Below the pieces are notes generated by a model. It was not told the DNA's origin. It did no database searches and was given only the letters and a program-made list of their open reading frames with translations. Positions 45,846 through 57,488 of a DNA stretch of 64,000 nt are shown in pieces; the first letter of the stretch is position 1; the number at the start of each line of letters is the position of its first letter. Source of the stretch: Favolaschia claudopus (lineage: Eukaryota; Basidiomycota; Agaricomycetes; Agaricales; Mycenaceae); NCBI GenBank assembly GCA_037176885.1, contig JAWWNJ010000182.1, positions 310,001 through 374,000 on the forward strand. The letters run 5' to 3'. The position numbers were made by a program, and so were the translations under genes.

Positions 45846-45883
45846 CCGGCCTCTGAATGCAGTGCACTGCATTCAGAGGCCGG
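45846..45883. repeat. 38-bp perfect palindrome at the dimer junction
   Basis: The right inverted repeat of unit A (45846-45864) and the left inverted repeat of unit B (45865-45883) abut with no spacer base, so GAATGCAGTG meets CACTGCATTC and the two 19-mers form one palindrome. Confidence 0.97.
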
Positions 45884-46418
45884 ATAGCCAGAGGGCAAGC
45901 TCCACACAGCTCACGGCAGGGTGTGCGGCGCGCTGATTCGGCTAGATCTGGCGAGGTGCGGCTATCTCGGGTGACGTCAGCTAGCCACACGTCACCAACC
46001 CGAGCCACAGCCGGCCATAGGGAGCCAGAGCAGGCTAAAGCTTCTGTTTAGATAGTAAGTGGGAGGTCATTATTCCTATTCAATCCAGATGTTTCTCGTA
46101 CATGTGAGCTTTTGCGACGTGAATCTGGGTAAAACCAGGAACCACTGAGACTACTTTACGTATGTACGGCATTTCGGTGTTTAAATGACGTCCGGATCGT
46201 ATCGCGGCTGTTTGCGGCAAAACTGCTTGAATTCAACTCACTCAATGAAGGCTACATTGCAAGAACACGGAATGGAGGTTCAATACTGGATTAAGTATTA
46301 TTATAATCTAACCAATTCTGATCTCTTTGAGGGTTCCATTCAAGGTTAAATTTTGTATTTAACTCGTTTCGAATCATTTGAAAGGTATAAAGACTGTTCT
46401 TCACTGACGGGGTCTCAG

Positions 46419-49400
46419 CAGAAACTGAGATGTACAACTCACAGCAAGCATCGGGAAGTCGTGGGCAGACGACAAGAGGTACATTATCTTTATTATCAAC
46501 ATTGTGATCTCAAAGAAGTATAGGACAACTTGTCCCAAGTCGCGGCGCCCGTCCACCCACGCGGGCAAAATACACTCGAGGCATGGAAAGAATGTATCCG
46601 TCAGGTTCAGTTAATCCAAGGTACCTTTCATTTTTTTTTCCAGCTAAGTAAGCTTAGACTCATCGAACACTCATCACAGTTACGGTTCACAACCTTTGAC
46701 CACTGATCCATCCACTGCCGATTCTCCGGCTTCAACTGACTCGGCTGCGGATTCCGAGAGCTCCAATGATTCTGCCGCAGTTCCTGCCGCAGTCGGTGCA
46801 CACCCTCTGCCATACATTCGATGCATCCTTGTCCTGGTTGCATACCTCCACACCAAACATCATCTTTCCTTCCGAGCTTGTGCCCTCCTTCTCCAGGCCC
46901 TCAACTTTGTATTCAGGACCATTCCCGGCAAACTTCTCGGCAATCAAGAGATGCCACGCACATTGGTCACAGTCTTCTCTCAGTTGGGTTTGAGCGACAA
47001 ATTCAAGATTTACCCGATATGCTACTTGTGCAACCGCATTTTCACCGAATCAGACGGCTTTTCGCTTTGCCCGACCTGCAAAGTCGACCTTTATCGTTCT
47101 CAATCAAGGCGCTTGTTCAACCGGCTTTTTGCAGTTGATGTTCTCGGAGACAATGATGACGACTCGGACTCGGACGGCGGCGATGATTTCGGCTATCGTT
47201 CCAACAGGACGGCACATCTCGTGCAACCCATACAACTACTCTCCGATGCTTTACGGGATCTTCTAACCCGGCCTGGAATGGTTGATGCGGTAAATGCCTG
47301 GAAGCGGCGTCCTATTGTGGCGGGGGAATTAAAATCTATCCACGATGCCAACGTGTGGAAAACCATTCAGGGCCCCGACGGAACTTCCTTCTTTTTCGGA
47401 CGAGGAGCCAGAGACGAGATTCGACTCGGACTATCACTCAGTTTGGATTGGTGAGTGCTCATTCTCTTATTGTTATCTGAGTCTAAATTCCGCATAGGTT
47501 TGGGAAGAAAACAAGTAGCTATGGGCCAAGCCATTCATCGGGTGCTTTATCATTTTGTGTTCAGAATTTCGAAAACGAAATCAGGTAATACTCAACTGAG
47601 CATGATGCAACGGACTCATGAATATCCCAGGAACCGCGCTGATAACCAAATTCTCAAGGCGATGACGCCGGGGCCCAGTGAGCCAACATCGGAACAACTT
47701 CAGCATTTGATGAAAGTAGTCGTTGACGAGCTCCTGGATCTCTATCACAAGGGCTTTGAAATCAGAACCCCAGAACATCCCAATGGTGGTGTTTCCTTTC
47801 AAATTTCTGAATGTAACTCACCTGCTGCCTTAGGGATCACTGTCCGCGTTGTTTTGGTCGGAATAATCTCTGATCACCCTGCGATGTGCAAGATCGCTGG
47901 CTTTGCCGATCACAGCCACGGAGAGGCTCCATGCACGAAATGTGAAGTGTCGCATGACGAACTATTCGACACTCCATCGCTGTTAAATAGTGAGGATTAA
48001 TACCAACTATCAGTCAAATCTTACTGTTGTTCAGAATATCCTGCCCGTACTGGCGCGAAACATCGTGAACTAAGTTTCAGATATAAAGCCTTGCGAACAG
48101 ATGCAGAGCGTGCGGATTTTTTTCAACAATACGGTGTTCGTTGGACTGAATTAGCCCGCCTCACCTACTTTGACATAGTGCGATGGACAGTGGTTGACCC
48201 CATGCACAACCTTCTCCTCGGTACGAGGCTGATGCTGTCACTGAATTGTTTTTCATTTTTGGTAGGTATTGCAAAAACACAATGGTACACTCGGTGGATC
48301 AAAACAGGGACCATTCGCGCCAATACCGACGCAACTTTACGTGAATTGCATATAATACACGAATTTCTTGAAACTGTGTGTCTCGCGTTTTATTGAGTTG
48401 CGGCAGCTGATTATAATTTCAGTTTGAATCTCCACAATGGGCTGGTCGCCTTCCCCTTCGGGTTGGCGAACCAGCGGGGGGATCTCTAACTGCAGATGAA
48501 TACAAATTTGCGGTAACTACCCCGTGGCCAATGATTGTGAGTAAAATCGTGCCTGCAGAATGAGTATATCTCTCACTATTGTGAAAGATACCAATCCTGT
48601 GGGATCGTTGTCTTGCGGAAGCAATTTCAGAATATACAAAATCAAATGCGACATACCCAGCCCGCCGAAAGGCTTGGGAGGCGAAGATGAAGAGTAATCC
48701 AAAGAAACCCCCGCTCGAACCCAAGCGGCCCATTCAGCGTATGCATCCTGAGGAAGACTATAATTTTCTTCGATTTGCCGGGGCATTGAAGATTCTGGTT
48801 GGAAGTTCAATTCGGATTGACCACATGGATCGAACGGAGGAACTACTGCGAGGTTATTTATTGGGATTCTTGAAGGTGAGTTTCCATTCTTGAGATCGTT
48901 GAGTCTTGACCTTACCGTAAAAGATGTATGGACCGGACTTCATGAAACCTAATCATCATTGGGTTGTACACATCTTCGACCAGATCAGGGACTTTGGACC
49001 GGTTTATTCATTCTGGGCATTTCTGAGTGAACGCCTCAACAAGATACTCAAAAATCTCAAGAGCAATAACTGGACTGGCGGCCGGGTTGAAGTATCTATG
49101 ATGCGCCAATATCACCGAGACAGTGGGCTTGACTCAAAGGTTATCCAAATCTTCCATCGTTCTCATTGTACTCAACATCGGTAAACAGATGCAGAACATT
49201 CTTCACGAAACGATTCCCGAAAGTCTGGAACATAAGTTCATCGCAACTTTAGTGGACATCAACAAGTCAACACAGACAAAGGGTACCCTTCAAGATTCTG
49301 CACGTCGAGGTATGATCATTCAGACTTTCAATAGAGTCATTATTTAATAAATTCTCTAGTATCATCTGCTCGCGTTGCTATTGGGACAGTTGCCAGTTCG

Positions 49401-50112
49401 TCGGAAGATGCGGCAGACTTGATACGCCTTGGGTTGTTTCGTTATTACAACCAGGATCGTCCTCAGGTACACTATGCTGGCGACAAGGGCACTGCAGGAA
49501 CTCGTATCCTCGAATCTTTCATCGAGACATTCAATTTTGCATTTCTCGATGGTCGAAAGATCATCCCCACAACTAGATCAGCACGGAATTCGGCAGGCTC
49601 CTCGATTGTACAAGTCAGAATTGGAGACAAGCGCCATGCCGGTGAAATTCGAAGCCTATTTGTTCACCAACAATCCGGAGTTGTAGGATCGTCCAACACA
49701 GTGCTCGCAGCTATCTCCTGGATGATTGAGTCTGATTGGACTCCTCTTAAGCGCTACAATGGGAAATTTATCTGGGACGACTTGTAAGTTCAACCAACTA
49801 CTTAACCTTATCTTGGCTGAGTTTGCGTTTCTAGTCCGGAACTTGGAATTGAGACTTGGGTCCTCGATAAATTCCAAGATCCATTACGCAGCGAGCTTCC
49901 GATAATCATCCCGCTAGAACAAGTGCATTGCCAGCTGTCCCGCGGTCGTATTTTGCATACAACTCCGCCAATGTGGATGACTGCAACAATGGATAGGGTA
50001 TGTTCGCAATTCATATCGATCACAACAATGTGGACTAACTTTTCGATATACTCAGTTTCCGACGTCACTGAACGCATATGGATTTGGGGATCTCACACCT
50101 GACGATGACTGA
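46419..50112 (+). CDS. tnp2: Tnp2 transposase, unit B
   Basis: Same gene as at 39385-43078, shifted by 7034 bases, with the same exon plan and motifs (DWFGKKTSSYGPSHSSG across the first long intron, DPMHNLLLG, and end NAYGFGDLTPDDD). The visible difference is CGT (Arg) at 49503-49505 in place of Cys, in the segment GTAGTR-ILESFIETFNF. Arg looks like an ordinary surface change, but which form is ancestral cannot be told here. The start exon is unresolved, as for unit A. Confidence 0.85.
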
Positions 50113-50285
50113 CATGCCAGAAGGTGAATGAAAGATACTCGTATTGAATTTCGAACGAAAGTCAGGTTTCTACCGGTAGTAGTTTATATTGTAGCGGAAC
50201 AAGTTATATCTAGGTCAATGTAGGTCAAGAATTTGTATATGGAGTGTTGTCAATGGACATATGACTGTAGCGAAAGAAACAGAGA

Positions 50286-52427
50286 TTACACAAAATCAGC
50301 AATCGGATCAATGGTAGTAGGATTCGATAACTCAAGCCCTTCTCTCAACTCATCGTCAATCTCAACCCGGCCAAGCTCCCGAGTGACCGCTCTCTTGAGG
50401 GCGTCGATATCTAAGCCGTCAGGGTTACCATGCGTGCCCCAGTCATGGAGTAATCCCACGTTGTTGGAGTCGAGCCGAGCAGTTGCAAGCCACTCCAAAG
50501 ATGTCCCGATATCGTACGGTGCTAGGGCGGGAATACGACGACATTTGCGGCTGGTATTTCGAACGCGAATGTAGAAGACGCGCCGGGTATCGTTGAAGTT
50601 GGAAGAAGCCCAGCGTTGGTGCAGGACATGGAACAAATCCGACATCTAACACGATCGAACGAGATGATAAGAAATAAAAGTTATCGGAAGCGACGAAAAT
50701 TTACCTGATCTTCACGCCAGTCCGGTGCGATTACTTCCACAAATTCTTTTGATTTCAGAGCAGCAGCGGTCACGGACTCGAAGCCTGAAAGCCTCGCCAT
50801 GGTACGCTTCCACTCACCCGTACTTTCATAGCTGTCGTCTTCCGAGTCAGGGCCAGAGGCCTCATCCGACATGTGCTCCTCGCATAGCATCTTCTCAATG
50901 GGAGCAGGGTCGAGCTCGTGATCTGCGCAGAATTGGGGAAGAGCCTTGGATAACTGCGCGACCTTCTAATGAGGATAATTAGTAAACAGTGGGTGCGTAG
51001 ATGAAATCTTGGAGCGAACGGTTTGTCGGCGATGCAGCCAGCGGTTGTTCCGTTTCTTCAACTCGTCCCGCGCCTTCGCCTCCTCGTTGTTCTGTTTCTT
51101 CCAATCTGGTTTCAGGTTGCGAAACGAGGACTTTGCCATCTGTTGAAGGAGAGCAAGATCGAACGTCCCGTTGACCGCAAGAACAGTAGTCGGCACATTT
51201 TTGGAATTCTACGGTGCGGTGAGGGCTAGTTCAGCAGTGAAAAAGAGAGAGAGAGAGAAACACTACTTGGAGGTCACTGAACGCTTGGTGGGCAACGGCA
51301 CGAATTATTTCATCGTTTTCTGCATGCTTGACATCGGCCGCGAAGATAGGAGTGGGATATACCTCGCCGGTAGTGGCGTTCATTCGGTGTGAAGCTGGAT
51401 CGGGCCACTTCGTATTGGTTGGTACACCGACATGCTTGCGGAATCGTTTGGTTACAAAAGCCTGAGATCGGGCACTCAGTCGCGATAAAACTCGAAGTTC
51501 TGCAACGTACCTGAAGGTCGGATTTCGCCTGCTTTTGTTCCTTTGTGTTGCAGTCGTCGCTACCAAGATAGATAGGTTTCTTGGATACGGATGTGCGGTC
51601 AGTGACTTGACCGTCATCAACGACTTCGCCGTCCTCGTCGTTGTGGGATTCGGCAGCCGTGAAGTCGAAATATTCTGATTCTTCAGTCGGTTGCGCTGAT
51701 CGAGAGGCTTTCGTCTTGTTAGTCTTTCCCCGAGACGCGATACCGTGGCGTTGCAACGAGATCGTTGGTGGCGGAACAGAAGCTGCAGGAAGTACCGCCG
51801 CTGGGGAAGGTGCCGTAGTGCGCGCGAGTTGGGATCGGAGCGCCGCGTTCTCCAGTTCGAGACGTTGAAAGCGGAGTCTGAGTTCGTCATCGCGAGCATT
51901 ATCGGCAAGACGCTGAACGGAGGTGGAACGCTGCTGGAGAGGACGATTGTATTGGTCTTGCCCGGGATGATTGCCGACTGGAGCAGGAAAGCCGCCGCCC
52001 TCGTCGACAGGCGGTAAGAAGTGCGAGCCGACATGGGAGCGGGAGAGATGAGCTGGATGATCCAAAGAAACTGAACGCCCAAGCTGCGCCAAACTAGCAG
52101 GGCTTCAGATTATCACACAGAGTCAAGAGAACCTTCGTACTGAGTCGGGGGTAGACCATAACCTAGATCTGACACTGCAGAGCGGACTGGTGGGCGTCGT
52201 CCGTCAGGATTCCTATGCGAATGATCTTCCAAGTTGTTGCCATGTGCAGGGACATTTTCATTCGTTCCGTGCGAGCGACTGTATGTATTGCTTCATACCT
52301 GTCAATAAGATTCATGAATCTTGATTGAAGCTCACTCGAATCCTATGAAGTCCGGTGGCCATTGCGTACGATGGTGTTGTGCATCAGAGTACATTCCAAT
52401 GAGTTGGCGCTCGAGGTCGTCGTCCAT
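50286..52427 (-). CDS. CACTA accessory protein, unit B
   Basis: Same gene as at 43252-45393, shifted by 7034 bases. I saw no sequence difference from the unit A copy. Inferred start at 52425-52427, leucine-zipper-like segment around 51830-51910, acidic linker, basic helix near 51050-51110 and C-terminal exon 50286-50645. A (GA)n tract of about seven units lies in its intron near 51245-51260 (and at 44211-44226 in unit A). The role is inferred only from position. Confidence 0.7.
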
Positions 52428-52901
52428 GAGGGAGGGAAGAACTATCGATAAGAGTGCGAGCATCGATTTATTCAGCTCTTTGTGCGTGCACGAGGTCGAC
52501 AGCGTTGCAGTTAATTCATCGACGACAAAAGCTTAAAGCTGATTTTTCTGATTTGACGATTCATTTTCTTTGCCGGAATAACACGAGGACCTCAAACAGA
52601 TAATGTTGTAGCAAGATAGGTGAATTCAAGAGCTACTAATCCAGTGCAAAGAGTTACGAGCAGCAGAGATGAGGGCAAGTTGAGGGAGGTAATCGGCGGC
52701 GTCGCCGTAAGATACGGTGACGTGTGGCTACCCCGGCTAACAAAAGCTCCCCGCATCGCCTCGCTCATGCTCGCATCACTCGGGGCGAGGTCCGTTCGGC
52801 TAGGCGGCGAACCAAACCTAGCCGAGGCCTAGCCCAACCTGCCGTAACCTCGCTCATGCTCGCCAGTCCCCCTGTTGAGCCGGCCTCTGAATGCAGTGAC
52901 T

Positions 52902-53920
52902 CTCTCCCCAATACATTTCGCTTCCCAGGCCGCTCACGCTATTGGTGCCCCACGAGCAGGGTGAACACCCTGTTCACGTGATATACTACGCGCCTCAAAA
53001 TCCAAGCTACACAGGGCTTGACGGCGAAAAACCTCCTTGTGTGTTGAATGTCCATGGTGGTCCTGTGGGTCTGAGCCCTCAATCTTTCAGTGCGACTAAA
53101 CAGTTTTATACCACACGAGGATGGGCCTGGTCAGTTACTTTACCGGTTCAAAAATTTTTCGTGCTGACTTTTGTGCAGGCTGGATGTCAATCACACTGGA
53201 TCTTCAGGTTATGGGCGTGCTTACATGGAAGGTCTGAGAGAGGCTTGGGGGATACAGGACGTCGATGATTGTATCGATGTCGCCCGCATTCTTTCCGCAC
53301 CACCACACAATCTCATAGATCCGAAACGAGTATTCATCCGAGGCGCCTCTGCAGGTGGATACACGACTCTTGCCGCCCTGACACTGAGAGCCGAGGCTGG
53401 AGTGTTTGCTGCAGGATGCTCTTCATACGGGATATCCGATTTCAAGCGACTAGAGGAAGAAACTCACAAATTTGAAAGCGGGTATCTAACCATGCTCTTC
53501 GGTCCGGATCCACAAACAAAATTGGACCGGTCGCCTGTGTTCCATGCCGAAAAAATTGTGGCACCTTTGCTTGTGCGTCCAATTGATCTTTCGTTCTATA
53601 CATTGATCGTTAAATTTACGATACAATATTAATTATCCTCACAGATTCTTCAAGGAGATGTGGATCCGGCTGTACCACCTTCGCAGGCTGAGGTGAGTTT
53701 CGCTGTTGTTAGAGTATGTATGAGCACGGAACCGTCTGACATTTCACAGATTATGGTCCAAAGCATCAACAAACGCGGCGGTACTGTTGAATACAAGCTT
53801 TATTCTGGCGAGGGGCATGGCTGGAAACGGAAAGATACTATACAAGATGCTCTTCAGCGGGAAATTCGGTTTTACAGTCGGGTTCTGGGTATAGAATGCA
53901 GTCTACAAGACGATATTTGA
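52902..53920 (+). pseudogene. Peptidase S9 gene, 3' part (catalytic domain)
   Basis: Continuation of the gene broken at 38830. Exons 52902-53129, 53179-53572, 53645-53692 and 53750-53920 join in frame. The first residues after the insertion point (LSPQYISLPRPLTLLVP) read directly on from the upstream part once one ACT is removed. The alpha/beta-hydrolase domain has NVHGGPVG (oxyanion region), WLDVNHTGSSGYGRAYMEG, the nucleophile Ser in GASAGGYTT (codon 567 of the joined gene), the Asp in GDVDPAVPP and the His in GEGHGW, so the triad is complete. This part has no start of its own and is probably not translated usefully. The family removes peptides or acyl-amino acids from N-termini of short peptides in the cytosol. 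Confidence 0.92.
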
Positions 53921-54255
53921 CGGTATCACATAGATAATCTTAAGGACTCAGATTCATCCTGGTTTCTGTACCCCTTGAAACTTCTCAGATACTTCTAAGC
54001 TCTACGTGTGATTTTCACTCTCCTGCAAGGAAAACTAAGCCATCTTCTTCAACTTGAACTGCGACCTGCCGAATTCGGGTTGATGGGATTTTTGATGAGC
54101 AAGTTAGAATCAGTTGGCTTTGCCCTCGATCTGCAACGTGGCCAAAGATGCCCTGGCTGCTAAATCATCGACTCCCCCGCTAGATCTTACCATCGCCTGC
54201 CTCACATCGCAATTCCCTGGGTCTCGGCGACGTTTACTCTTTCTATTTCGCGGCC
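53921..54255. other. Intergenic, nothing recognised
   Basis: 335 bases between the S9 peptidase end and the next plus-strand gene. No gene or repeat was seen. Confidence 0.45.
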
Positions 54256-56786
54256 ATGTCTCCCGCAAGATCTGATTCTTCGGCTTCTGAGTCTCCTTTG
54301 CTCTTGACTCCGGACTCGACGGGAGCCGGCGATGTCATTGAAGTCCCTTCGCAGGCTGCGATCAAGAAAGCGCGTCGCCAGACCGCCTTTTATCCGAATA
54401 TGAACTCGTCGAATAAGACACAGAAGCCGTTTAGTCGTAGCGCCGCTAAGCGGGAAAGTGTCATGGCCCTCGGAAGCATTGAGCATTTGCAACACTATTT
54501 CACAAAGACAGGGATAGAAGCCAAGAAAAAGTAAGTATTCACCTCTCTCATCCTCGACAACATCTTGCCGCGAACCGAGTCGGCAACAAAAGTTTTCGTG
54601 AAAGAATTGACATTGAAACCAAGTTGAGGCTTCACATCTGTGCATTTTCGTGGATTGATGCTCAATTTCGTTTCAATGTCAATTCTTCCGCGTAATCAAT
54701 TGCTCGCCCTCTCGAGGAACGAAAATTTGTTGTTGCCCCGCTACCCTCCTTCACCCTTTATCTAAATGCACGATTGACTGTCCTGCAGTGCCAAAGCTGC
54801 ACAAGCGCATCGCGGCCTCGTCCCCGTATTTGGCGGTCTCACCCATGTACGCACGGATTCAACAGAATCAACCGTGATGGACCTCCCGCCGTCCCCGGCC
54901 GTTCCTCATGCTCCGCTACCAACCTTCCCTCCATACGTCAAAGATTTCGAGATGGACCCCGAGTCCCTAGTTCCGGGCGTCATAGACGATCTCTCGGACG
55001 TTTCTTTCGCCTGGCGTATCGATCAGACAGGCGCGCCAACGCCTGCTGCTTCCGACCGGTTAGGTGTAGCTGGCGGCCCAACCGGCGCTCTCGATGTGTT
55101 GAATGTTCTCAAAACGACAACGCGCGCCATTCGCTCCGTTCGGAACTACCTCCTCTCCCTCCCTGACGAATCTACTGGCACAATTCGTGCGCAGTTTCGG
55201 TCTCGCCAGGCTCCTGGTAGTTTCCGCCCAGCAATGTCTTCCAACCTCTCTTCGTCTTCATCGCTCACGGATCTGCGCGCTGCAGCTGCTGCCCAGGCCA
55301 AGGCAAAGGAGAAGGAATCTCGCGCAGACCCACTTACCCTCATCCGTAAATCCGCGTTGGAGGTGCTTACGGTGCTCAGGGAGCTCGAGGAGCGATGTCG
55401 GTTGCCCCTCAGCGATGATGCCTACGATGCCCAGAGCGACGGCGAAAGATCGAGGGGCGGACACTCCAGGATGGCGAGCCCAAGTATGCACTCAGAGGAG
55501 CTGTCGCCTGAGGAAGGCGATCACGAACTCGAAGCGGGGGACGTTTCGGTGGCATTTTCCCTGGTGCAGGTACAAGGGCGCAACGAGAGTGTTCCGGTGT
55601 GGGAGGATGAGGATGCACCTTGGGAAGACGAAGATGAAGACAAGGCGAAGAAGGAGGGGTGGGATGAGAAGCTTGTTCTTGGAAGTGGATGGCTTTATCA
55701 GCAGAACATCCGGTTGGAGGATTTAGAGAAGGAGCGAGCCGTGGTTAGCAGGTATCTAGATGCCGTCGATGAGGCGCTGTTTGAAGGGAAGAAGGCGGGT
55801 GATGCAGGCCAGGACAAGGAGCGGGGATGGGAGAGACAGAGACGGAAGGCTTTAGAGAAGGAGAATGTTCGCTCACGGAGTCGAGCGAACAGGCGAGGCA
55901 TTTCCTTGGATCGTGAGCCTCCGACAGTGATCACACCTTCAACTACCGGAGACAAGGCGAAACGCAGGGTCTCTGTTGGGATGTTCGAAATGATGGGCTC
56001 CCTGAGGATCACAGAGGAACCCGACCAAATGGACGAAATCGGCGAAGAACACGCTGAGAGCGAGGGAAGTATCGACGACGAAGATCTTCCAGAGTGGGCG
56101 CGGCGGAAAGCGTTTGAGGACGAACTGAGTTGGTTGTATTGTTTTGCCTTTTTGCCCCCATCTTATGTTTCTGTCTTCAGGCCGTGCCCATGCTCTCATA
56201 GCGGCCTTCCTACCAGCTTCACTCCTCCCGGCGCTAATGCCGGCCTCTTCGCGTGACGCTTTCCTCGGGAGCCTGTCATCAGGGCAGCTTCTCTGCACCG
56301 CGTACAACACCTGTGTCCGAAAGTCGAAGAAACCGTGGGGATACATTAGCAAAGACGGAATCCATGATATCCTCGCTCTAGAGCAGGCGGCAGTCAACGA
56401 TGGCGGTGACGATGAGAAGAAAGCGCAGGCCAAAAGTTGGACGTTCCGGCGGATTGATAACCTGCGACTATGGGCGGGGTATATCTCATCATTTGCATGA
56501 TATGTGCCTGCATTGACTTGATGTATTTTGCAGAGCACTGAAAATCCGCTACCTCCTTCCCATCGTCGCTCCTGTTCAGCCGGGGACGTCCACCCCGAAT
56601 TCAAACACGCCGTTGAGCTCACCTGCAGCCGCGGCGGTGCCTCAGCGCTTCAACCCCGAGCAGCCGCCTGTCATCTTTGACGCTAAAGTCGTAGCGCGCA
56701 AGGACGCTGGGTGGGAAGACATTCTTGAGAATGCCATTTTGCGGTGGGTAGAGCGCGTCGTGGCCGAGAGGAGGGGGGAGACATGA
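54256..56786 (+). CDS. Large acidic/coiled-coil protein of unknown function
   Basis: Start ATG 54256 (MSPARSDSSASESPLLLTPD). A 250-nt first intron (54532 to about 54786) joins KTGIEAKKKNAKAAQAHRGL in frame. The middle is Ser-rich and charged, with LDVLNVLKTTTRAIRSVRNY, a helix around TLIRKSALEVLTVLRELEER, an acidic run (WEDEDAPWEDEDEDKAKKEG) and a likely coiled coil (QQNIRLEDLEKERAVVSRYL). After an intron near 56125-56180, a helical domain follows (HALIAAFLPASLLPALMPAS, then QLLCTAYNTCVRKSKKPWGY) that loosely resembles a calponin-homology fold; this is weak. The last exon starts ALKIRYLLPIVAPVQPGTST and ends RWVERVVAERRGET, TGA at 56784-56786. I recognise it only as a basidiomycete-style protein; a cytoskeletal role would be a guess. 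Confidence 0.75.
54602..54687. repeat. 18-bp inverted repeat inside an intron
   Basis: AAGAATTGACATTGAAAC at 54602-54619 is exactly complemented at 54670-54687, with 50 bases between. The intron that holds it is about five times longer than its neighbours. Confidence 0.8.
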
Positions 56787-57488
56787 TTTTCATGAAGACT
56801 ACGAGATTTCACGACCAGCACGCAAAGAGAGGGATAAAGGAAGACCAGGTAAATTATCATAAATTTCAGCCAAATCAAGATGTACTTTTGAGCATTCTTT
56901 TTGCTTTGTTCGACGCTATCGAGTACACACCAACATATATACATATACGCACATGCATCGGAATGAAAATACTATCTGTAACACGTCGTAGTACTTGACA
57001 AGATACCCAGGATGCCCAAGATAGGTTCGAGACTGTAAGAGCTCGGAATGCAATAATGTGACCACTGACATCACAAGCGAAACGTTTTTTGTCAGCAACC
57101 ACCACAACCTGGCTCTGTCCTGACTTGACCAGGACTTTCACTGCATAAAACTCTGCGAGTCAAGGCAAGAACGACATTCGAACGGAGTTCGGAGCGTCTA
57201 CGATCACTTTACTGCACGACTGGGCTGGTCAGGCAATGTTTGACTCGCAAGTAATGAACTCCAGCAAAGCGTTTGTCTCGCAAGATTCGGCGAAACTGGC
57301 GATCTCGGGAAATCTCCTGGGTCTCGGATACAGCGGTTTCCAAAATTCTTGCCGTAGAATAGAAACGTGACATAAAATTAAATTAATTCGAAAAACTCTA
57401 AAAAACTCGTCTCGTCCCATTCTGCGTCCTAGAACACCACAAACACAGCTCACGCTCTTTTTATTACTTCCCTCTTCTTCCGTCGTCC
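56787..57488. other. Intergenic 0.7 kb, nothing recognised
   Basis: Short open frames on both strands show no features. It includes the 3' region of the preceding gene and the promoter of the next one. Confidence 0.45.

Larger units (their letters stand above)
38831..45864 (+). mobile_element. CACTA-superfamily transposon, unit A (7034 bp)
   Basis: The unit begins CACTGCATTCAGAGGCCGG (38831-38849) and ends with the exact reverse complement (45846-45864), a 19-bp terminal inverted repeat with the CACTG terminus of the CACTA superfamily. It carries Tnp2 on the plus strand and an accessory gene on the minus strand, converging. A subterminal 15-bp repeat TAGCCACACGTCACC at 38948-38962 is matched in inverse at 45682-45696. 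The left flank ends ACT (38828-38830). The right end abuts unit B directly, with no target duplication between the units. The matching ACT is at 52899-52901, beyond unit B. Unit B is its near-identical copy at an offset of 7034. Confidence 0.95.
45865..52898 (+). mobile_element. CACTA-superfamily transposon, unit B (7034 bp)
   Basis: Head-to-tail copy of unit A with the same length, the same 19-bp terminal repeats (45865-45883 and 52880-52898) and the same genes. It is followed by ACT (52899-52901), the partner of the ACT at 38828-38830 before unit A. So the pair of units, not each unit, is flanked by one 3-bp target duplication. In comparing the two units by eye I found one difference, T at 42469 against C at 49503. 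I did not align all 7034 positions formally. Confidence 0.95.

Noticed and set aside
38831..52898. Segmental tandem duplication of host DNA
   Set aside because: Both boundaries and the junction coincide to the base with the terminal inverted repeats, and no host sequence is duplicated apart from the 3-bp ACT. This is a transposon dimer, not a host duplication.
52899..52960. A frameshift or lost intron in the S9 peptidase at the insertion site
   Set aside because: A first reading seemed out of frame, but counting with one ACT copy removed gives ACA CTC TCT CCC in frame, followed by the expected domain residues.
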